From contig CALRAY010000011.1 in NCBI GenBank assembly GCA_943353705.1, forward strand, positions 1 to 13,026: a stretch of DNA of 13,026 nucleotides. Direction: 5' to 3'. The DNA is from Patescibacteria group bacterium UBA4664 (GTDB taxonomy: Bacteria; Patescibacteriota; Saccharimonadia; CAILAD01; BJGX01). Positions within the stretch are counted from its first letter, which is position 1, and each line of letters starts with the position of its first letter. Positions 1-8,246 of this stretch are shown here, in pieces. The translations under genes were made by a program, and so were the position numbers. Under the pieces are notes generated by a model. The model worked only from the letters and a program-made list of their open reading frames with translations. It did no database searches and was not told where the DNA came from.

Positions 1-924
1 GATCTTAAAACGCAAATTCAAAATATTAAAGACCTCGGCAAGACAATAAAAGGCTACAACTATAGCCGTAAGATAATTAAACAATTTAAGCCAGACGCCG
101 TATTTATAAAGGGTGGTCATGTCGGCTTGCCTATCGGTGTGGCTGCGTCTAAGCTAGGTGTGCCATACGTTGTTCATGAGTCAGACGCAGTTATGGGTAA
201 GGCAAATAAAATTCTTTCTAAGAAAGCATCGGCTATTGCAGTAAGTTTTCCGGTTGAAGCATACGCCGAAATCACAAATCCTAGGCTTTATTTTACGGGC
301 AATCCTGTAAGGCCAGAATACTACATTGGTGCCGATGCTAAGCCTAAATCTAAGATTGAACAAAAACCGAACATAATGATATTTGCAGGTTCCCAGGGGG
401 CTGAATCTATTAATGATATTGTGTTTGATAATATTGAGCTACTGCTTAAGAATTTTAATATATTGCATATAGCAGGGGATAGGGGAATAGAGAGGGCTAG
501 GGTAGTCAGGCACAGGCTCCCGGCTGAACTAAAGCGAAATTATGAAGTATACGGATTTTTGACTGACGAAATGATAGCCGCGTATAACTGGTCAGACATA
601 ATTGTATCAAGAGCCGGAATGAACTCACTAAGCGAAATCGCTGCTCTCTCAAAGCCAGCAATTATTATTCCTTTACCGAGCTCAACTAATAATCATCAGA
701 TGAAGAATGCCTCATACTTAGCAAAGCATGGATCTATAAGACTACTAAAACAAGATGATGCCATGGGTATGGGTCTTATTAACGAAATATCAAAATTATC
801 TAGCGACAGGGAAGCTATGAACTATCTGGCTCAATCAATACATAAGCTATTCAAGCCACATGCATCATCAGATTTAGCAAAGATTGTATTATCCCTTGCC
901 AGCAAAAACAGTAGGAGTAAGTAG
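1..924 (+). CDS. murG: MurG, lipid II-forming GlcNAc transferase (5' truncated by window)
   Basis: This enzyme transfers GlcNAc from UDP-GlcNAc to lipid I, making lipid II at the inner face of the membrane. The reading frame is open from base 1, so the TTG at 127 is an internal Leu and not a start; 307 codons are visible of a family that usually has about 350-370. The end of the N-terminal Rossmann domain shows GGHVG near 109-123 followed by the GVAASKLGVP helix and VVHES, matching the family's GGYVSGP and LHEQN region. The C-terminal GT-B domain shows AGSQGAESIN near 385-414, then SRAGMNSLSEIAAL near 607-648, the UDP-GlcNAc-binding segment, then NNHQMKNA. The TAG stop directly abuts the next start, so it is co-transcribed with the ftsQ-like gene. 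Identity is secure; only the missing N-terminus limits it. Confidence 0.95.
   Translation, partial: DLKTQIQNIKDLGKTIKGYNYSRKIIKQFKPDAVFIKGGHVGLPIGVAASKLGVPYVVHESDAVMGKANKILSKKASAIAVSFPVEAYAEITNPRLYFTGNPVRPEYYIGADAKPKSKIEQKPNIMIFAGSQGAESINDIVFDNIELLLKNFNILHIAGDRGIERARVVRHRLPAELKRNYEVYGFLTDEMIAAYNWSDIIVSRAGMNSLSEIAALSKPAIIIPLPSSTNNHQMKNASYLAKHGSIRLLKQDDAMGMGLINEISKLSSDREAMNYLAQSIHKLFKPHASSDLAKIVLSLASKNSRSK
913..917 (+). promoter_or_regulatory. Shine-Dalgarno sequence of ftsQ
   Basis: AGGAG lies inside the end of murG, 7 nt before a TTG codon at 925. It decides in favour of the TTG start over the in-frame ATG at 964, which has no comparable purine-rich site. It is the clearest Shine-Dalgarno in the window; most other starts here have weak or none. 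Confidence 0.6.
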
Positions 925-1758
925 TTGAGACGTCGCCAAGTAAAAAGATCATATAATTTGTCGATGCCCACAGACAAAAAAATAAAAAGGGAAGACTCCG
1001 GAATTATTAAAAAGCCTGTAAAGATTAGCTGGCCAAAGCTTGTTAAAAGATACGGTATTTATGTATTTTTACTGCTCATTTTGTCTTATATTGTATTTTT
1101 TTCTGACATATTCAAGATAAGTAGGGTAGACGTACAAGGACCGAACAAGGAAATTACACAGAGCCTAGAGGTTGAAACCAATAAATATATTAAATCGCTC
1201 TTAACAAATAATAATTGGATATTCTTGAATTCGGAAGATCTAAAAAAACAATTACAAAAAACTTTCACAGGTCAAGAATCTATTATCGTTAAAAAGAAAT
1301 TCCCTAATAAGCTGGAAGTAAAAACTGACGCCCAAAAATCAGCGATAATCTGGAAGACTGGTAGGCAGAGCTATGTTATTTCGGTTAGCGGTAGGGCTAT
1401 AGGGGAGACTAATGACAAGAAAACTTCAGGCAGCATGCCTACAGTAGTGGATGGCAGTAATATTCCAGTTGATATTGGCAGTAAAGTAGTGGCAAGAGAC
1501 TTCATTGATTTTGTAATGAAACTGGATGGCTACTTTAAAACGAATAAAATTGCGATAGAGCAATATTCTGTGGCCGAAACCACCAGTGAACTTAATGTTA
1601 AAATTAATGGTGGATATACTATAAGATTCAATACCTCCGATAGTGCGGATTCGCAGCTAAGATCACTTACAGCCACGCTAGACCTTCTCAAGAGTCAAAA
1701 TAAGGCACCGCTAGAATATCTCGACTTGCGGGTCACCGGGCGAGCATTCTATAAGTAA
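925..1758 (+). CDS. ftsQ: FtsQ/DivIB-like cell division protein
   Basis: This is probably the bitopic divisome protein that links FtsB/FtsL to septal peptidoglycan synthesis. The 277-aa product has a basic cytoplasmic N-terminus (residues 1-42, rich in Arg and Lys), one membrane segment at about 44-62, and then an extracytoplasmic part. That part begins FKISRVDVQGP (63-73), the typical first strand of a POTRA domain, and continues with the helix and strand pattern ending in FPNKLEVKTDAQKSAIIW, close to the FtsQ/DivIB family. Length is normal for the family. It starts at TTG immediately after the murG stop with a good ribosome site, so the two genes form one transcription unit, as in many dcw clusters. 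Assignment rests on topology, POTRA pattern and neighbour; overall sequence conservation in this family is low. Confidence 0.82.
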   Translation: MRRRQVKRSYNLSMPTDKKIKREDSGIIKKPVKISWPKLVKRYGIYVFLLLILSYIVFFSDIFKISRVDVQGPNKEITQSLEVETNKYIKSLLTNNNWIFLNSEDLKKQLQKTFTGQESIIVKKKFPNKLEVKTDAQKSAIIWKTGRQSYVISVSGRAIGETNDKKTSGSMPTVVDGSNIPVDIGSKVVARDFIDFVMKLDGYFKTNKIAIEQYSVAETTSELNVKINGGYTIRFNTSDSADSQLRSLTATLDLLKSQNKAPLEYLDLRVTGRAFYK

Positions 1759-1916
1759 TAAACTTATACATTAACCAGCCTACCCTATGTTCGGTTTTTG
1801 TTTAATTACTAATAATCAATAAACATGAGGCTATCAAAGCATCAACATATTAGAGAAGGTAGCAGCTTCGCAAAAAATAATAAAAATTAAAAAAGGCGAG
1901 TACAAATAATAATAAA

Positions 1917-1961
1917 TTAATCTTTTAAATAATCTGCATTAATAAACAGATTATTGATTAA
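1917..1961. repeat. Nested inverted repeat, possible weak terminator
   Basis: The outer arms TTAATC (1917-1922) and GATTAA (1956-1961) and inner arms AATAATCTG (1928-1936) and CAGATTATT (1947-1955) form a 15-bp stem with a 5-nt bulge and a 10-nt loop. Read on the - strand it is followed by a U-rich but broken tract, so it might end transcription arriving from the ATPase gene; on the + strand the tail is poor. The stem is almost all A-T, which weakens the terminator reading. The palindrome at 1961-1988 begins at its right edge. Confidence 0.4.
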
Positions 1962-1988
1962 TGTCGCAAAAGATATATTGTGCGACAC
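1961..1988. other. dif: Candidate dif-like Xer recombination site
   Basis: The 28 bp divide into an 11-bp left arm (ATGTCGCAAAA), a 6-bp centre (GATATA) and an 11-bp right arm (TTGTGCGACAC). The arms are near-perfect inverted repeats of each other (TGTCGCAnAA against TTGTGCGACA). This is the 11-6-11 layout of XerC/XerD sites; the left arm agrees with the remembered proteobacterial consensus RNTKCGCATAA at 9 of 11 positions and the centre shares TATA. The right arm agrees less well (6 of 11). It sits in a gap where gene direction switches from + to -, as at a terminus. A chance palindrome or a protein-binding operator is the alternative. Confidence 0.45.
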
Positions 1989-2091
1989 GCTAATTAAGTA
2001 TAATAGTTGGTGCATAGTAGGCCTATTTAGCTTTGTATAAAGGATAATATTCGGTATGCCAGTCTTGCCACTGGGCTCCGGTATAGTACAA

Positions 2092-4749
2092 TTAGTTGTT
2101 ACGTCTCGGCTTATTGTAATGGTTCGATTTATTATTCTTATTTTTAATTAAGTCACTATATCGCTTAGGCTCAACGCCTGCTATTTCAGGGCGATTCTGA
2201 GGCGGCCTAGCGGCTTGCTGGTTGTCTTTATGGGTGTTTGCATGGCTATTGTGTCCAGTGTTTGAGCGGGCCCCCTGTGAGCTCTCATTTGTTTTGTTAG
2301 AATCACTACTGGCTCCAGCCCAATCATTTATCAAATCCTCGACATCGGATCTGGACATAGAGTATTTACTTCGGGAATTCTCAATAATCCGATCGGTGTA
2401 ATCATGGGAGGGAGATGGCATCAAGAGGCTTTTGCCGCTAAATGGACTCGATGTCTGTCCGTCGATACTCATACTTACGTAAATATTTTGCTTATCAAGA
2501 TTTACTAAGTCAACCGGCTCAAATACTGGTGTGAAATATTTTGATAGATATTCGGCATCATCCGCCCCTACCCTGAAGGTAACCATAGACCCGACATTAC
2601 CAAACACTGCATCCCTCACCTCTTCTGGCATCTGCGATACGTATTGGTTTGCAACAGTCAGTCGAAGTCCATATTTTCGAGCTTCAGAAAGAATTACCGC
2701 AAAAGATTCGGTTGCAAAATTCTGAAATTCATCTACGTATAGATAGAATGGTCGGCGCTCTTCAATATTAGATACATCTGCTCTGCTCATCGCATCAAGC
2801 TGAATCTTTGTAATGATTAATGAGCCTAGGATGGCTGCATTATCTTCGCCAATTTTACCTCGGCTGAGGTTAACAATTATAATTTTGCCTTCATCCATGG
2901 CATTACGGATATTAAATGAACTCTTAGGCTGGCCAATAATATTTCTTACTAGAGGCACGGCTGTGAAAGCTCCTACTTTATTGAGCACCGGCTGGACGGC
3001 TTCTGCTGCGAACTTATCATTCCAGGAGGCAAATTCAGTTATCCAGAATGCCTTGACGACTGGATCCTTAATATTGTCTACAATCGATTTGCGATAGTTT
3101 TTGTCTGTTAACATCCTTGTAATACCAAGCATTGTCGTGCCTGGTGTTTCAAGCAAGGCGAGCAATGTAAAACGTAGAATATGTTCGAGTCGTGGACCCC
3201 AGCTGTCTCCGAACATCTTTTTTAGAACTCCAACTATCTCGGAGGCGATATTATTTCGTCGGCTTTCATCGGCGTATTCCATAGGATTAAAAGCTACCGG
3301 GAAATCCGCATCATCAGGATTAATGTATATTACATCATTAATCCTATTCTCAGGGATGTACTTCATAATATCCTGCGCATAATCACCGTGCGGATCAACA
3401 ACAGCAAAGCCTTCATTTTGGTAGATATCAGAGAGTGTTAACAGGTTTAATAGGAATGACTTACCAACTCCGCTTTTACCGATAATGTACAAATGACGCT
3501 CTCGGTCTTTGCGCTTTATTCCAAACTTAATCTCGCCCTGCCTAAACGTAGTAGCCCCAAATAGACTAATGTCCTCTGGCTTAGTATTAGCAAGTGTTGG
3601 CAATAGCGCTGGGGGCTCCCCTACTTTAGTTGATGTGTATGCAATATTTGGCGTTTCAACGCTAGTATGAGGTAGGTGAAATACACTTGCAAGCTCTTCA
3701 ATATTTAATATAAAGCCAGAGTCCTCAAATGTTCGGTTCTGGAATGCCTTTAGGCCTTCATCCCCGATTACCATTGGAGTGCCTTCAAAGCCATTTAGAT
3801 TCACCGTGTTGAATTGCTTAAAACCACCAATCAAGGCTTGGATTCGTTGCTTAGCAGCCTGCTCATTTTCGCCTATATAACAAATTCGTATTTTAACGGC
3901 GTAGCCTAGCTTTTCAGCTTTTGCCTCAATCGCTGAGAGCGATGTCGTCTGGCCAGGTGACAATTCTTTCTTGCCGGGGCCCGCTGCCGACTTAGCCGAC
4001 TGACTGTAGTAAACATCTGGAGTAAAGAAAGCTGTAAAAATATCTTTAATAATGCTACCAGGGGCTGATATCCAGCCATCTAACACTCCCTTTTTCTTGC
4101 CATTTCTTACCTCATCAACATAGCTCAATGATTTAGAATGCCAGCTGTCACTGACTGGTTCTGCTAAAATCTGAATCCACATCTCTTCATTATTGCCGAG
4201 GCTAGCGAGTACGGTCGTGAGCCCAGCCAGTGGATCCACTTCGAAGGTTGCAAAGGTTTTTATCGGAAATATCTCATTTTTGCTCAGAACTACTTCAGTC
4301 GAGTAGGCATTGCGGTTGTCGAGTTCTTTTCTACTGTAGTCAGAATCCATTTCTGTAATTTGAATCGATGGATATTGAGCATAAACTTGGCTTTCTACAT
4401 AATCCTTAAGGTGCCTAGGACACCACACGTAGAAATAAATCAGATGGTCATGAGAAACAATCTCAAAGCTAATATGTTCTTGGATTCCTTCATTGTCCGA
4501 AGCTGGTCGTAGAATTCCATGTAAGCTAGCAAATAGCTGTTCGGCTGATAATTCTTTCTTTTCATTATCCTTAGGAACTATTATCTGCAGCATTGTGTGC
4601 TCGGAACGTTCAATATAGGATACTTTTTGATTATTCTTTTTGATTAAGTAAAAAAGCCAACCAGCGATAAAAACCCAGCCCCAGAATTTAAAGAGGACAG
4701 TGCTGACGATTTGTATTAGAGTTGAAAAAATAGTGATTATTATGTCCAT
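2092..4749 (-). CDS. Membrane-anchored TraG/VirD4-HerA-type ATPase (DUF87-like)
   Basis: This 885-aa P-loop ATPase belongs to the HerA/FtsK/VirB4-VirD4 group, which pumps DNA or protein through membranes. Residues 4-36 form one or two hydrophobic segments, followed by a basic KKNNQK, so the bulk is cytoplasmic. Residues about 45-390 form an unassigned region seen in CPR type IV secretion-like ATPases. The motor follows: Walker A GKSGVGKS (424-431), VVDPHGDY (450-457), Walker B FYLYVDEFQNF (668-678), and ANQYVSQMPEEV (700-711) as a sensor-like motif. The tail from about 811 is low-complexity, rich in Asn, Ser, Gln and His and ending in a basic stretch, probably disordered. It follows the sigma-4/HARE gene by 39 nt and is probably co-transcribed. 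No other secretion genes are in view, so substrate and partners are unknown; coupling protein, type IV pilus-related ATPase or DNA translocase all remain possible. Confidence 0.8.
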   Translation of the reverse strand: MDIIITIFSTLIQIVSTVLFKFWGWVFIAGWLFYLIKKNNQKVSYIERSEHTMLQIIVPKDNEKKELSAEQLFASLHGILRPASDNEGIQEHISFEIVSHDHLIYFYVWCPRHLKDYVESQVYAQYPSIQITEMDSDYSRKELDNRNAYSTEVVLSKNEIFPIKTFATFEVDPLAGLTTVLASLGNNEEMWIQILAEPVSDSWHSKSLSYVDEVRNGKKKGVLDGWISAPGSIIKDIFTAFFTPDVYYSQSAKSAAGPGKKELSPGQTTSLSAIEAKAEKLGYAVKIRICYIGENEQAAKQRIQALIGGFKQFNTVNLNGFEGTPMVIGDEGLKAFQNRTFEDSGFILNIEELASVFHLPHTSVETPNIAYTSTKVGEPPALLPTLANTKPEDISLFGATTFRQGEIKFGIKRKDRERHLYIIGKSGVGKSFLLNLLTLSDIYQNEGFAVVDPHGDYAQDIMKYIPENRINDVIYINPDDADFPVAFNPMEYADESRRNNIASEIVGVLKKMFGDSWGPRLEHILRFTLLALLETPGTTMLGITRMLTDKNYRKSIVDNIKDPVVKAFWITEFASWNDKFAAEAVQPVLNKVGAFTAVPLVRNIIGQPKSSFNIRNAMDEGKIIIVNLSRGKIGEDNAAILGSLIITKIQLDAMSRADVSNIEERRPFYLYVDEFQNFATESFAVILSEARKYGLRLTVANQYVSQMPEEVRDAVFGNVGSMVTFRVGADDAEYLSKYFTPVFEPVDLVNLDKQNIYVSMSIDGQTSSPFSGKSLLMPSPSHDYTDRIIENSRSKYSMSRSDVEDLINDWAGASSDSNKTNESSQGARSNTGHNSHANTHKDNQQAARPPQNRPEIAGVEPKRYSDLIKNKNNKSNHYNKPRRNN

Positions 4750-4757
4750 TTTATTTT

Positions 4758-4771
4758 AGTACTAATGTACT
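4758..4771. repeat. Short palindrome between regulator and ATPase genes
   Basis: AGTAC, TAAT, GTACT form a perfect 5-bp inverted repeat in the 39-nt spacer just upstream of the ATPase start at 4749. It could be a small mRNA hairpin near the start codon or an operator. It is short enough to be chance. Confidence 0.25.
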
Positions 4772-4788
4772 TTTGCTGCCTTATATGA

Positions 4789-5805
4789 TTATTTTTTTTC
4801 TAGCGTGTAAACGCCTTTATTGACGCGCTTAAATTGGGGTTTTTCTTGCAGATTAAGAACTATCGTAGTTGTTTTGACTTGCCTTCTGGCGAGTACTCTT
4901 TTTACAATTTCGTCCTTCGTAAGCGGTGCCGCTTCTTCTTTCAAGACTTCCTCTATGATATCAGCAACAGTTCCTGAGCGGTAGCCCCATTCCGCTAATG
5001 CATATATACCCCTGCCTATTAGAACAAATCTTTTATCCTTTATTAATTCATTGTGTACTGCTTGCGTTGTAACTCTCTTAGGGTTAGCTGCAAGTGTAGA
5101 TATCTTGCTTGCGATATCGGAAAAATGCAATGGCCGGCCAGTTCTTTTGAGCACTAAATATATCTTATCGCGGATACTTCGGGGGTTTACTTCTGGCCAC
5201 GTAGCTAATCCCCATAGTCCGTCAAGTTCACTTATAAGATTAGATGATTTAGCTAGCTCCCGAAGTGTTTCAATACTATGAGGTCCATCAATTAGTTTAT
5301 AGATATTATCAAATTTAGATGGCTTTGCTGTTCCTTTTATGATCTGGAGTAGATTATCGTGGAGAAGCTTTACTTTGTCTGAGTTAAACATGCTAGCATC
5401 AGCTACCATACTAGAATAGTGGTCATTCCTATCGATATAATCAAAATCAGGGTTAATCTTAATTAAGAAAACTGCATGTGGCTCAAGTTTCTTGTCGATG
5501 CTTATTTCATCGCTTAGGCTAGAAAGGCCGATTAGGCCACCCTTTTTAACTATAAATTCAGATGTTGCCGTAGAAAACTCATGCTTATTATTGGAGTTTT
5601 CTCGAAGCCTAGAAAGAGCCGCTTTTTCAATTTGCCTAACCCGCTCGCGGGTGATATTCAGGTCTTGGCCTATTTGTTCAAGAGTTTGGGGTTCGACATT
5701 TATGCCTCCACGCCTGCGAAGTACTTCCTTATCCCGGTCCTTTTTGAGTGTATCTAGGGCTGAGTCAACTAAATTATTGAGTTGTAATGTGGTGAGTTGC
5801 TTCAT
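4789..5805 (-). CDS. Sigma-70 region 4 fused to HARE-type winged helices, transcription regulator
   Basis: This is probably a promoter- or polymerase-associated regulator. Numbered from the ATG at 5805 (338 aa), residues about 28-69 match sigma-70 region 4, with a preceding KEVLRRRGGI and the helix-turn-helix TLEQIGQDLNITRERVRQIEKAALSRLR split over about 41-68. Regions 1-3 are absent, so it cannot act as a normal sigma factor. Residues about 209-275 (SIRDKIYLVLK, GRPLHFSDIA, GIYALAEWG) resemble the HARE-HTH winged helix of the RNA polymerase delta subunit; residues about 279-337 look like a second such domain ending GVYTLEKK. The middle is unassigned. An in-frame GTG at 5844 would add 13 residues but lies only about 7 nt from the predicted transcript start and within a palindrome, so I prefer the ATG, though no good Shine-Dalgarno precedes it. 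It heads a unit with the ATPase gene. Confidence 0.8.
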   Translation of the reverse strand: MKQLTTLQLNNLVDSALDTLKKDRDKEVLRRRGGINVEPQTLEQIGQDLNITRERVRQIEKAALSRLRENSNNKHEFSTATSEFIVKKGGLIGLSSLSDEISIDKKLEPHAVFLIKINPDFDYIDRNDHYSSMVADASMFNSDKVKLLHDNLLQIIKGTAKPSKFDNIYKLIDGPHSIETLRELAKSSNLISELDGLWGLATWPEVNPRSIRDKIYLVLKRTGRPLHFSDIASKISTLAANPKRVTTQAVHNELIKDKRFVLIGRGIYALAEWGYRSGTVADIIEEVLKEEAAPLTKDEIVKRVLARRQVKTTTIVLNLQEKPQFKRVNKGVYTLEKK

Positions 5806-5826
5806 ATAGTTATAATAATCTATAAA

Positions 5827-5843
5827 TGGCCTATTAAAGGCCA
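5827..5843. repeat. Perfect palindrome in the leader of the sigma-4/HARE gene
   Basis: TGGCCT and AGGCCA flank a 5-nt spacer, a perfect 6-5-6 inverted repeat just downstream of the predicted transcript start near 5851 and upstream of the ATG at 5805. It could be an operator for autoregulation by the encoded DNA-binding protein or a 5' mRNA hairpin. Confidence 0.45.
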
Positions 5844-5857
5844 CTTAAATCTTTATT

Positions 5858-5886
5858 ATTATATCATTTATGCCTCTTACGGTCAA
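5858..5886 (-). promoter_or_regulatory. Sigma-70-type promoter of the sigma-4/HARE and ATPase unit
   Basis: On the - strand, TTGACC (5886-5881, 5 of 6 to consensus) and TATAAT (5863-5858, 6 of 6) are separated by 17 bp. Initiation is expected near 5851. The promoter sits entirely in the short gap after the topA stop, so this unit can be expressed apart from topA. Confidence 0.7.
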
Positions 5887-5887
5887 C

Positions 5888-8179
5888 TTATTTTTTTGTT
5901 TTCTTGCCCTTTTTGCTCTTCTCGGCTAGTATTTTTTTGCAGTCTTTCAGGGTTAATTCCTTAGGTTCAGTATCCTTAGGTATTTTGGCATTTACTGTGC
6001 CATCGGTGATATATGGTCCAAATCTACCATTTAGAACCTGAATACCTTCTTTCTCGAAATTAGATATTACCCTCTCATCGAGCATTTTCTGGTGTTCTGC
6101 GACTAGTTCATTAGCCCTCTTATCGGTAACGGTAAAGGGATCCTCTCCTTTTAGAGCTACATTTATGCTGCCAACTTTCATATATGGTCCGAATCTGCCA
6201 ATTTGAGCAATTATTTCAATGCCTGCTGGTGTTTTACCGACAATTCTGGGTAGTTCGAACATCTTTAAGGCTTCATCGAGCGTGACGTCGGATATTTTCT
6301 TACCTTCTGGCATTGGGGCAAATTTAGGCTTTTCTTCATCTTCTACCTCACCTATCTGTATCATTGCGCCGAAGCGACCTAGCCTAGCTATGACTGGTTT
6401 TTTGCTTTTTGGATCTTTTCCAAGTACTCGACTCTGGTTTGCTTCTCCCCTGCTTATTCCTTCAGATTCTTCGACAAGTTTGTGGAATGGTTTGTAAAAA
6501 TCACCAATCATCTTTTCCCATTCCTCTTTGCCTTTAGCGATTTCATCAAATTGCTTCTCTACTTTTGCAGTAAATTGATAGTCAAGGATATCCTTAAAGT
6601 ATTTTACTAAGAAATCTGTAACAATTGCACCTGTATCAGTTGGCACTAATCTGCTTCGATCGGTGTCATAGCGCTCCTCTTGTTCGGTTTTTGTCACTGA
6701 CCCACTATTTAGCTCAAGTAAAGTGATATTGCGCATTTTACCGTCTCCTTGTGATTTTTCTACATAGCCTCTGGCCTGTATGACAGAGATAGTTGGAGCA
6801 TAAGTACTTGGCCTGCCAATACCTTCGGCCTCGAGTTTTTTAACCAGTGAAGCTTCTGAATACCTGGCTGGTGGACGCGAAAAAGTTTCGGTCGCAGTTA
6901 TAGTTTGGGTTGCTAGACTATCGCCGTTTTTGAGATCAGGCAGAATATTGGGGTCGGCCTGTTTGGCTGATTGATAGGCTTTAAGGTAGCCCTCAAATAC
7001 TACTATTTCACCTTTAGCTAGGAACTCTCTACTTATGTCAGCCGCTTTAATGGATATTTCGGTTTTTTCTATTAAAGCCTCTGACATCTGAGATGCCATT
7101 GCTCTAGACCAGATCAATTTGTATAGCTTGGATTGCTTAGGGTCGCTGCCAGCCTCTCTGTTCTTGAAGTCAGTTGGTCTGATGGCTTCATGGGCTTCCT
7201 GGGCATTAGCCGACCTTGATTTGAAAAATCTCTCATTATAATACTTACTACCAAAGCTTGAAATAACCTCTTTCTTAATCTGGTCGAGTGCGGTTTTAGA
7301 GAGATTAAGTGAGTCAGTACGCATATAGCTTATGTGCCCGTCTTCATAGAGTCTTTGAGCCAAAACCATAGTTTGCTTTACTGAGTAGCCCAGTCGGCTC
7401 GATGCTGCTTGTTGCAAGGTAGAGGTTGTGAATGGCGGTGCCGGACTTTTTTTAGCGGGCTTTTGGGCGATTGCATCAACATTAAATTGCTTCGACTTAA
7501 TACTATTTAAAAATTCCTCTGCTTCTTTGGCAGTTTTGATTCTCTCTGATAATTCAGCTTTTATTTGATCGTTTTTATTCGTTTTAAATAGTGCAACTAC
7601 CTTATAGTCAGATTTTTGCTCAAACTTTTCAATCTCACGTTCTTTGTCGGCAATTAGCCTTACTGCAACAGACTGAACTCTGCCAGCACTTAGGCCTGTT
7701 TGGATTTTTTTCCAAAGCACAGGACTAAGTTCGTATCCAACAAGCCTATCAAGTATACGGCGGGCTTGTTGAGCATCAACTGTAGCTAGGTTAATAAGTC
7801 TAGGGTTCTTAATTGCCTCTTCGATAGCCGGCTTAGTTATTTCGTGGAATGTAATTCTTTTGGTTGTTTTGGGGTCTAGCTTTAAGACACTACAAAGATG
7901 CCAGCTAATTGCCTCACCTTCGCGGTCTTCATCGGTAGCCAGCCACACATCTTTGCCCTTAGCGGCTTTTTTGAGTGCATTTACAATCTTTGTTTTGTCT
8001 GGAGAAATTTCATAGGTTGGCGCAAATTTATTCTTCGTATCAATTCCAAGTCCGCCGCCTTTCTGGGGTAAGTCGCGAATATGACCCATACTGCTAAGTA
8101 CCTGAAAATCACTACCGAGATATTTCTCGATAGTTTTGGCTTTGGCAGGTGATTCTACTATTACTAAGTTTTTAGGCAT
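5888..8179 (-). CDS. topA: DNA topoisomerase I
   Basis: This type IA topoisomerase relaxes negative supercoils by passing one strand through a break made by a tyrosine. The 763-aa product opens with the Toprim domain: VESPAKAKTIEKYLG (8-22), SSMGHIRDLP (29-38), and the metal-binding DEDREGEA (83-90). The catalytic tyrosine is Tyr285 in HISYMRTDS, and LSAGRVQSVAVRLI (163-176) is the usual conserved helix. The C-terminus carries several RFG-type repeats (RLGRFGAMIQIG, QIGRFGPYMKVG, NGRFGPYITDG) of the topoisomerase C-terminal repeat family and a Lys-rich tail. It has no Cys4 zinc ribbons, unlike the E. coli enzyme but like several other lineages. The ATG at 8179 is the first residue of the conserved MPKNLVIVESP start. 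It has its own promoter just downstream of the structured RNA. Confidence 0.97.
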   Translation of the reverse strand: MPKNLVIVESPAKAKTIEKYLGSDFQVLSSMGHIRDLPQKGGGLGIDTKNKFAPTYEISPDKTKIVNALKKAAKGKDVWLATDEDREGEAISWHLCSVLKLDPKTTKRITFHEITKPAIEEAIKNPRLINLATVDAQQARRILDRLVGYELSPVLWKKIQTGLSAGRVQSVAVRLIADKEREIEKFEQKSDYKVVALFKTNKNDQIKAELSERIKTAKEAEEFLNSIKSKQFNVDAIAQKPAKKSPAPPFTTSTLQQAASSRLGYSVKQTMVLAQRLYEDGHISYMRTDSLNLSKTALDQIKKEVISSFGSKYYNERFFKSRSANAQEAHEAIRPTDFKNREAGSDPKQSKLYKLIWSRAMASQMSEALIEKTEISIKAADISREFLAKGEIVVFEGYLKAYQSAKQADPNILPDLKNGDSLATQTITATETFSRPPARYSEASLVKKLEAEGIGRPSTYAPTISVIQARGYVEKSQGDGKMRNITLLELNSGSVTKTEQEERYDTDRSRLVPTDTGAIVTDFLVKYFKDILDYQFTAKVEKQFDEIAKGKEEWEKMIGDFYKPFHKLVEESEGISRGEANQSRVLGKDPKSKKPVIARLGRFGAMIQIGEVEDEEKPKFAPMPEGKKISDVTLDEALKMFELPRIVGKTPAGIEIIAQIGRFGPYMKVGSINVALKGEDPFTVTDKRANELVAEHQKMLDERVISNFEKEGIQVLNGRFGPYITDGTVNAKIPKDTEPKELTLKDCKKILAEKSKKGKKTKK

Positions 8180-8246
8180 ATAAATTTTGTCTACTTGATT
8201 ATGCTAATGTTTAATTGTGATTTTTGCAAATAGGCATAGGGAAAAA

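Larger units (their letters stand above)
1759..2091. other. AT-rich gap between convergent genes
   Basis: This 333-bp stretch lies between the ends of ftsQ (+) and the membrane ATPase gene (-). I see no credible coding sequence, tRNA or strong intrinsic terminator. It holds a nested AT-rich inverted repeat (1917-1961), an abutting dif-like palindrome (1961-1988), and several T or A runs (1870-1895). A TATAAT at 1999-2004 lacks a good -35 box. Convergent flanking genes mean that transcription from both sides should end here. Confidence 0.6.

Noticed and set aside
127..129. TTG as the start of murG
   Set aside because: The frame is open from base 1 and encodes the conserved GGHVG segment upstream of this codon.
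1853..1870. SRP RNA-like core (AGAAGGTAGCAGC)
   Set aside because: It resembles the 3' half of the SRP domain IV motif, but the matching GGUCAGG-type 5' half and flanking helix are absent.
1999..2004. TATAAT as a + strand promoter in the gap after ftsQ
   Set aside because: No acceptable -35 box lies at 16-18 bp, and the transcript would only run antisense into the ATPase gene.
2531..3382. Three + strand reading frames opposite the ATPase gene
   Set aside because: They are antisense shadows of a well-conserved gene, with no start signals or recognisable domains.
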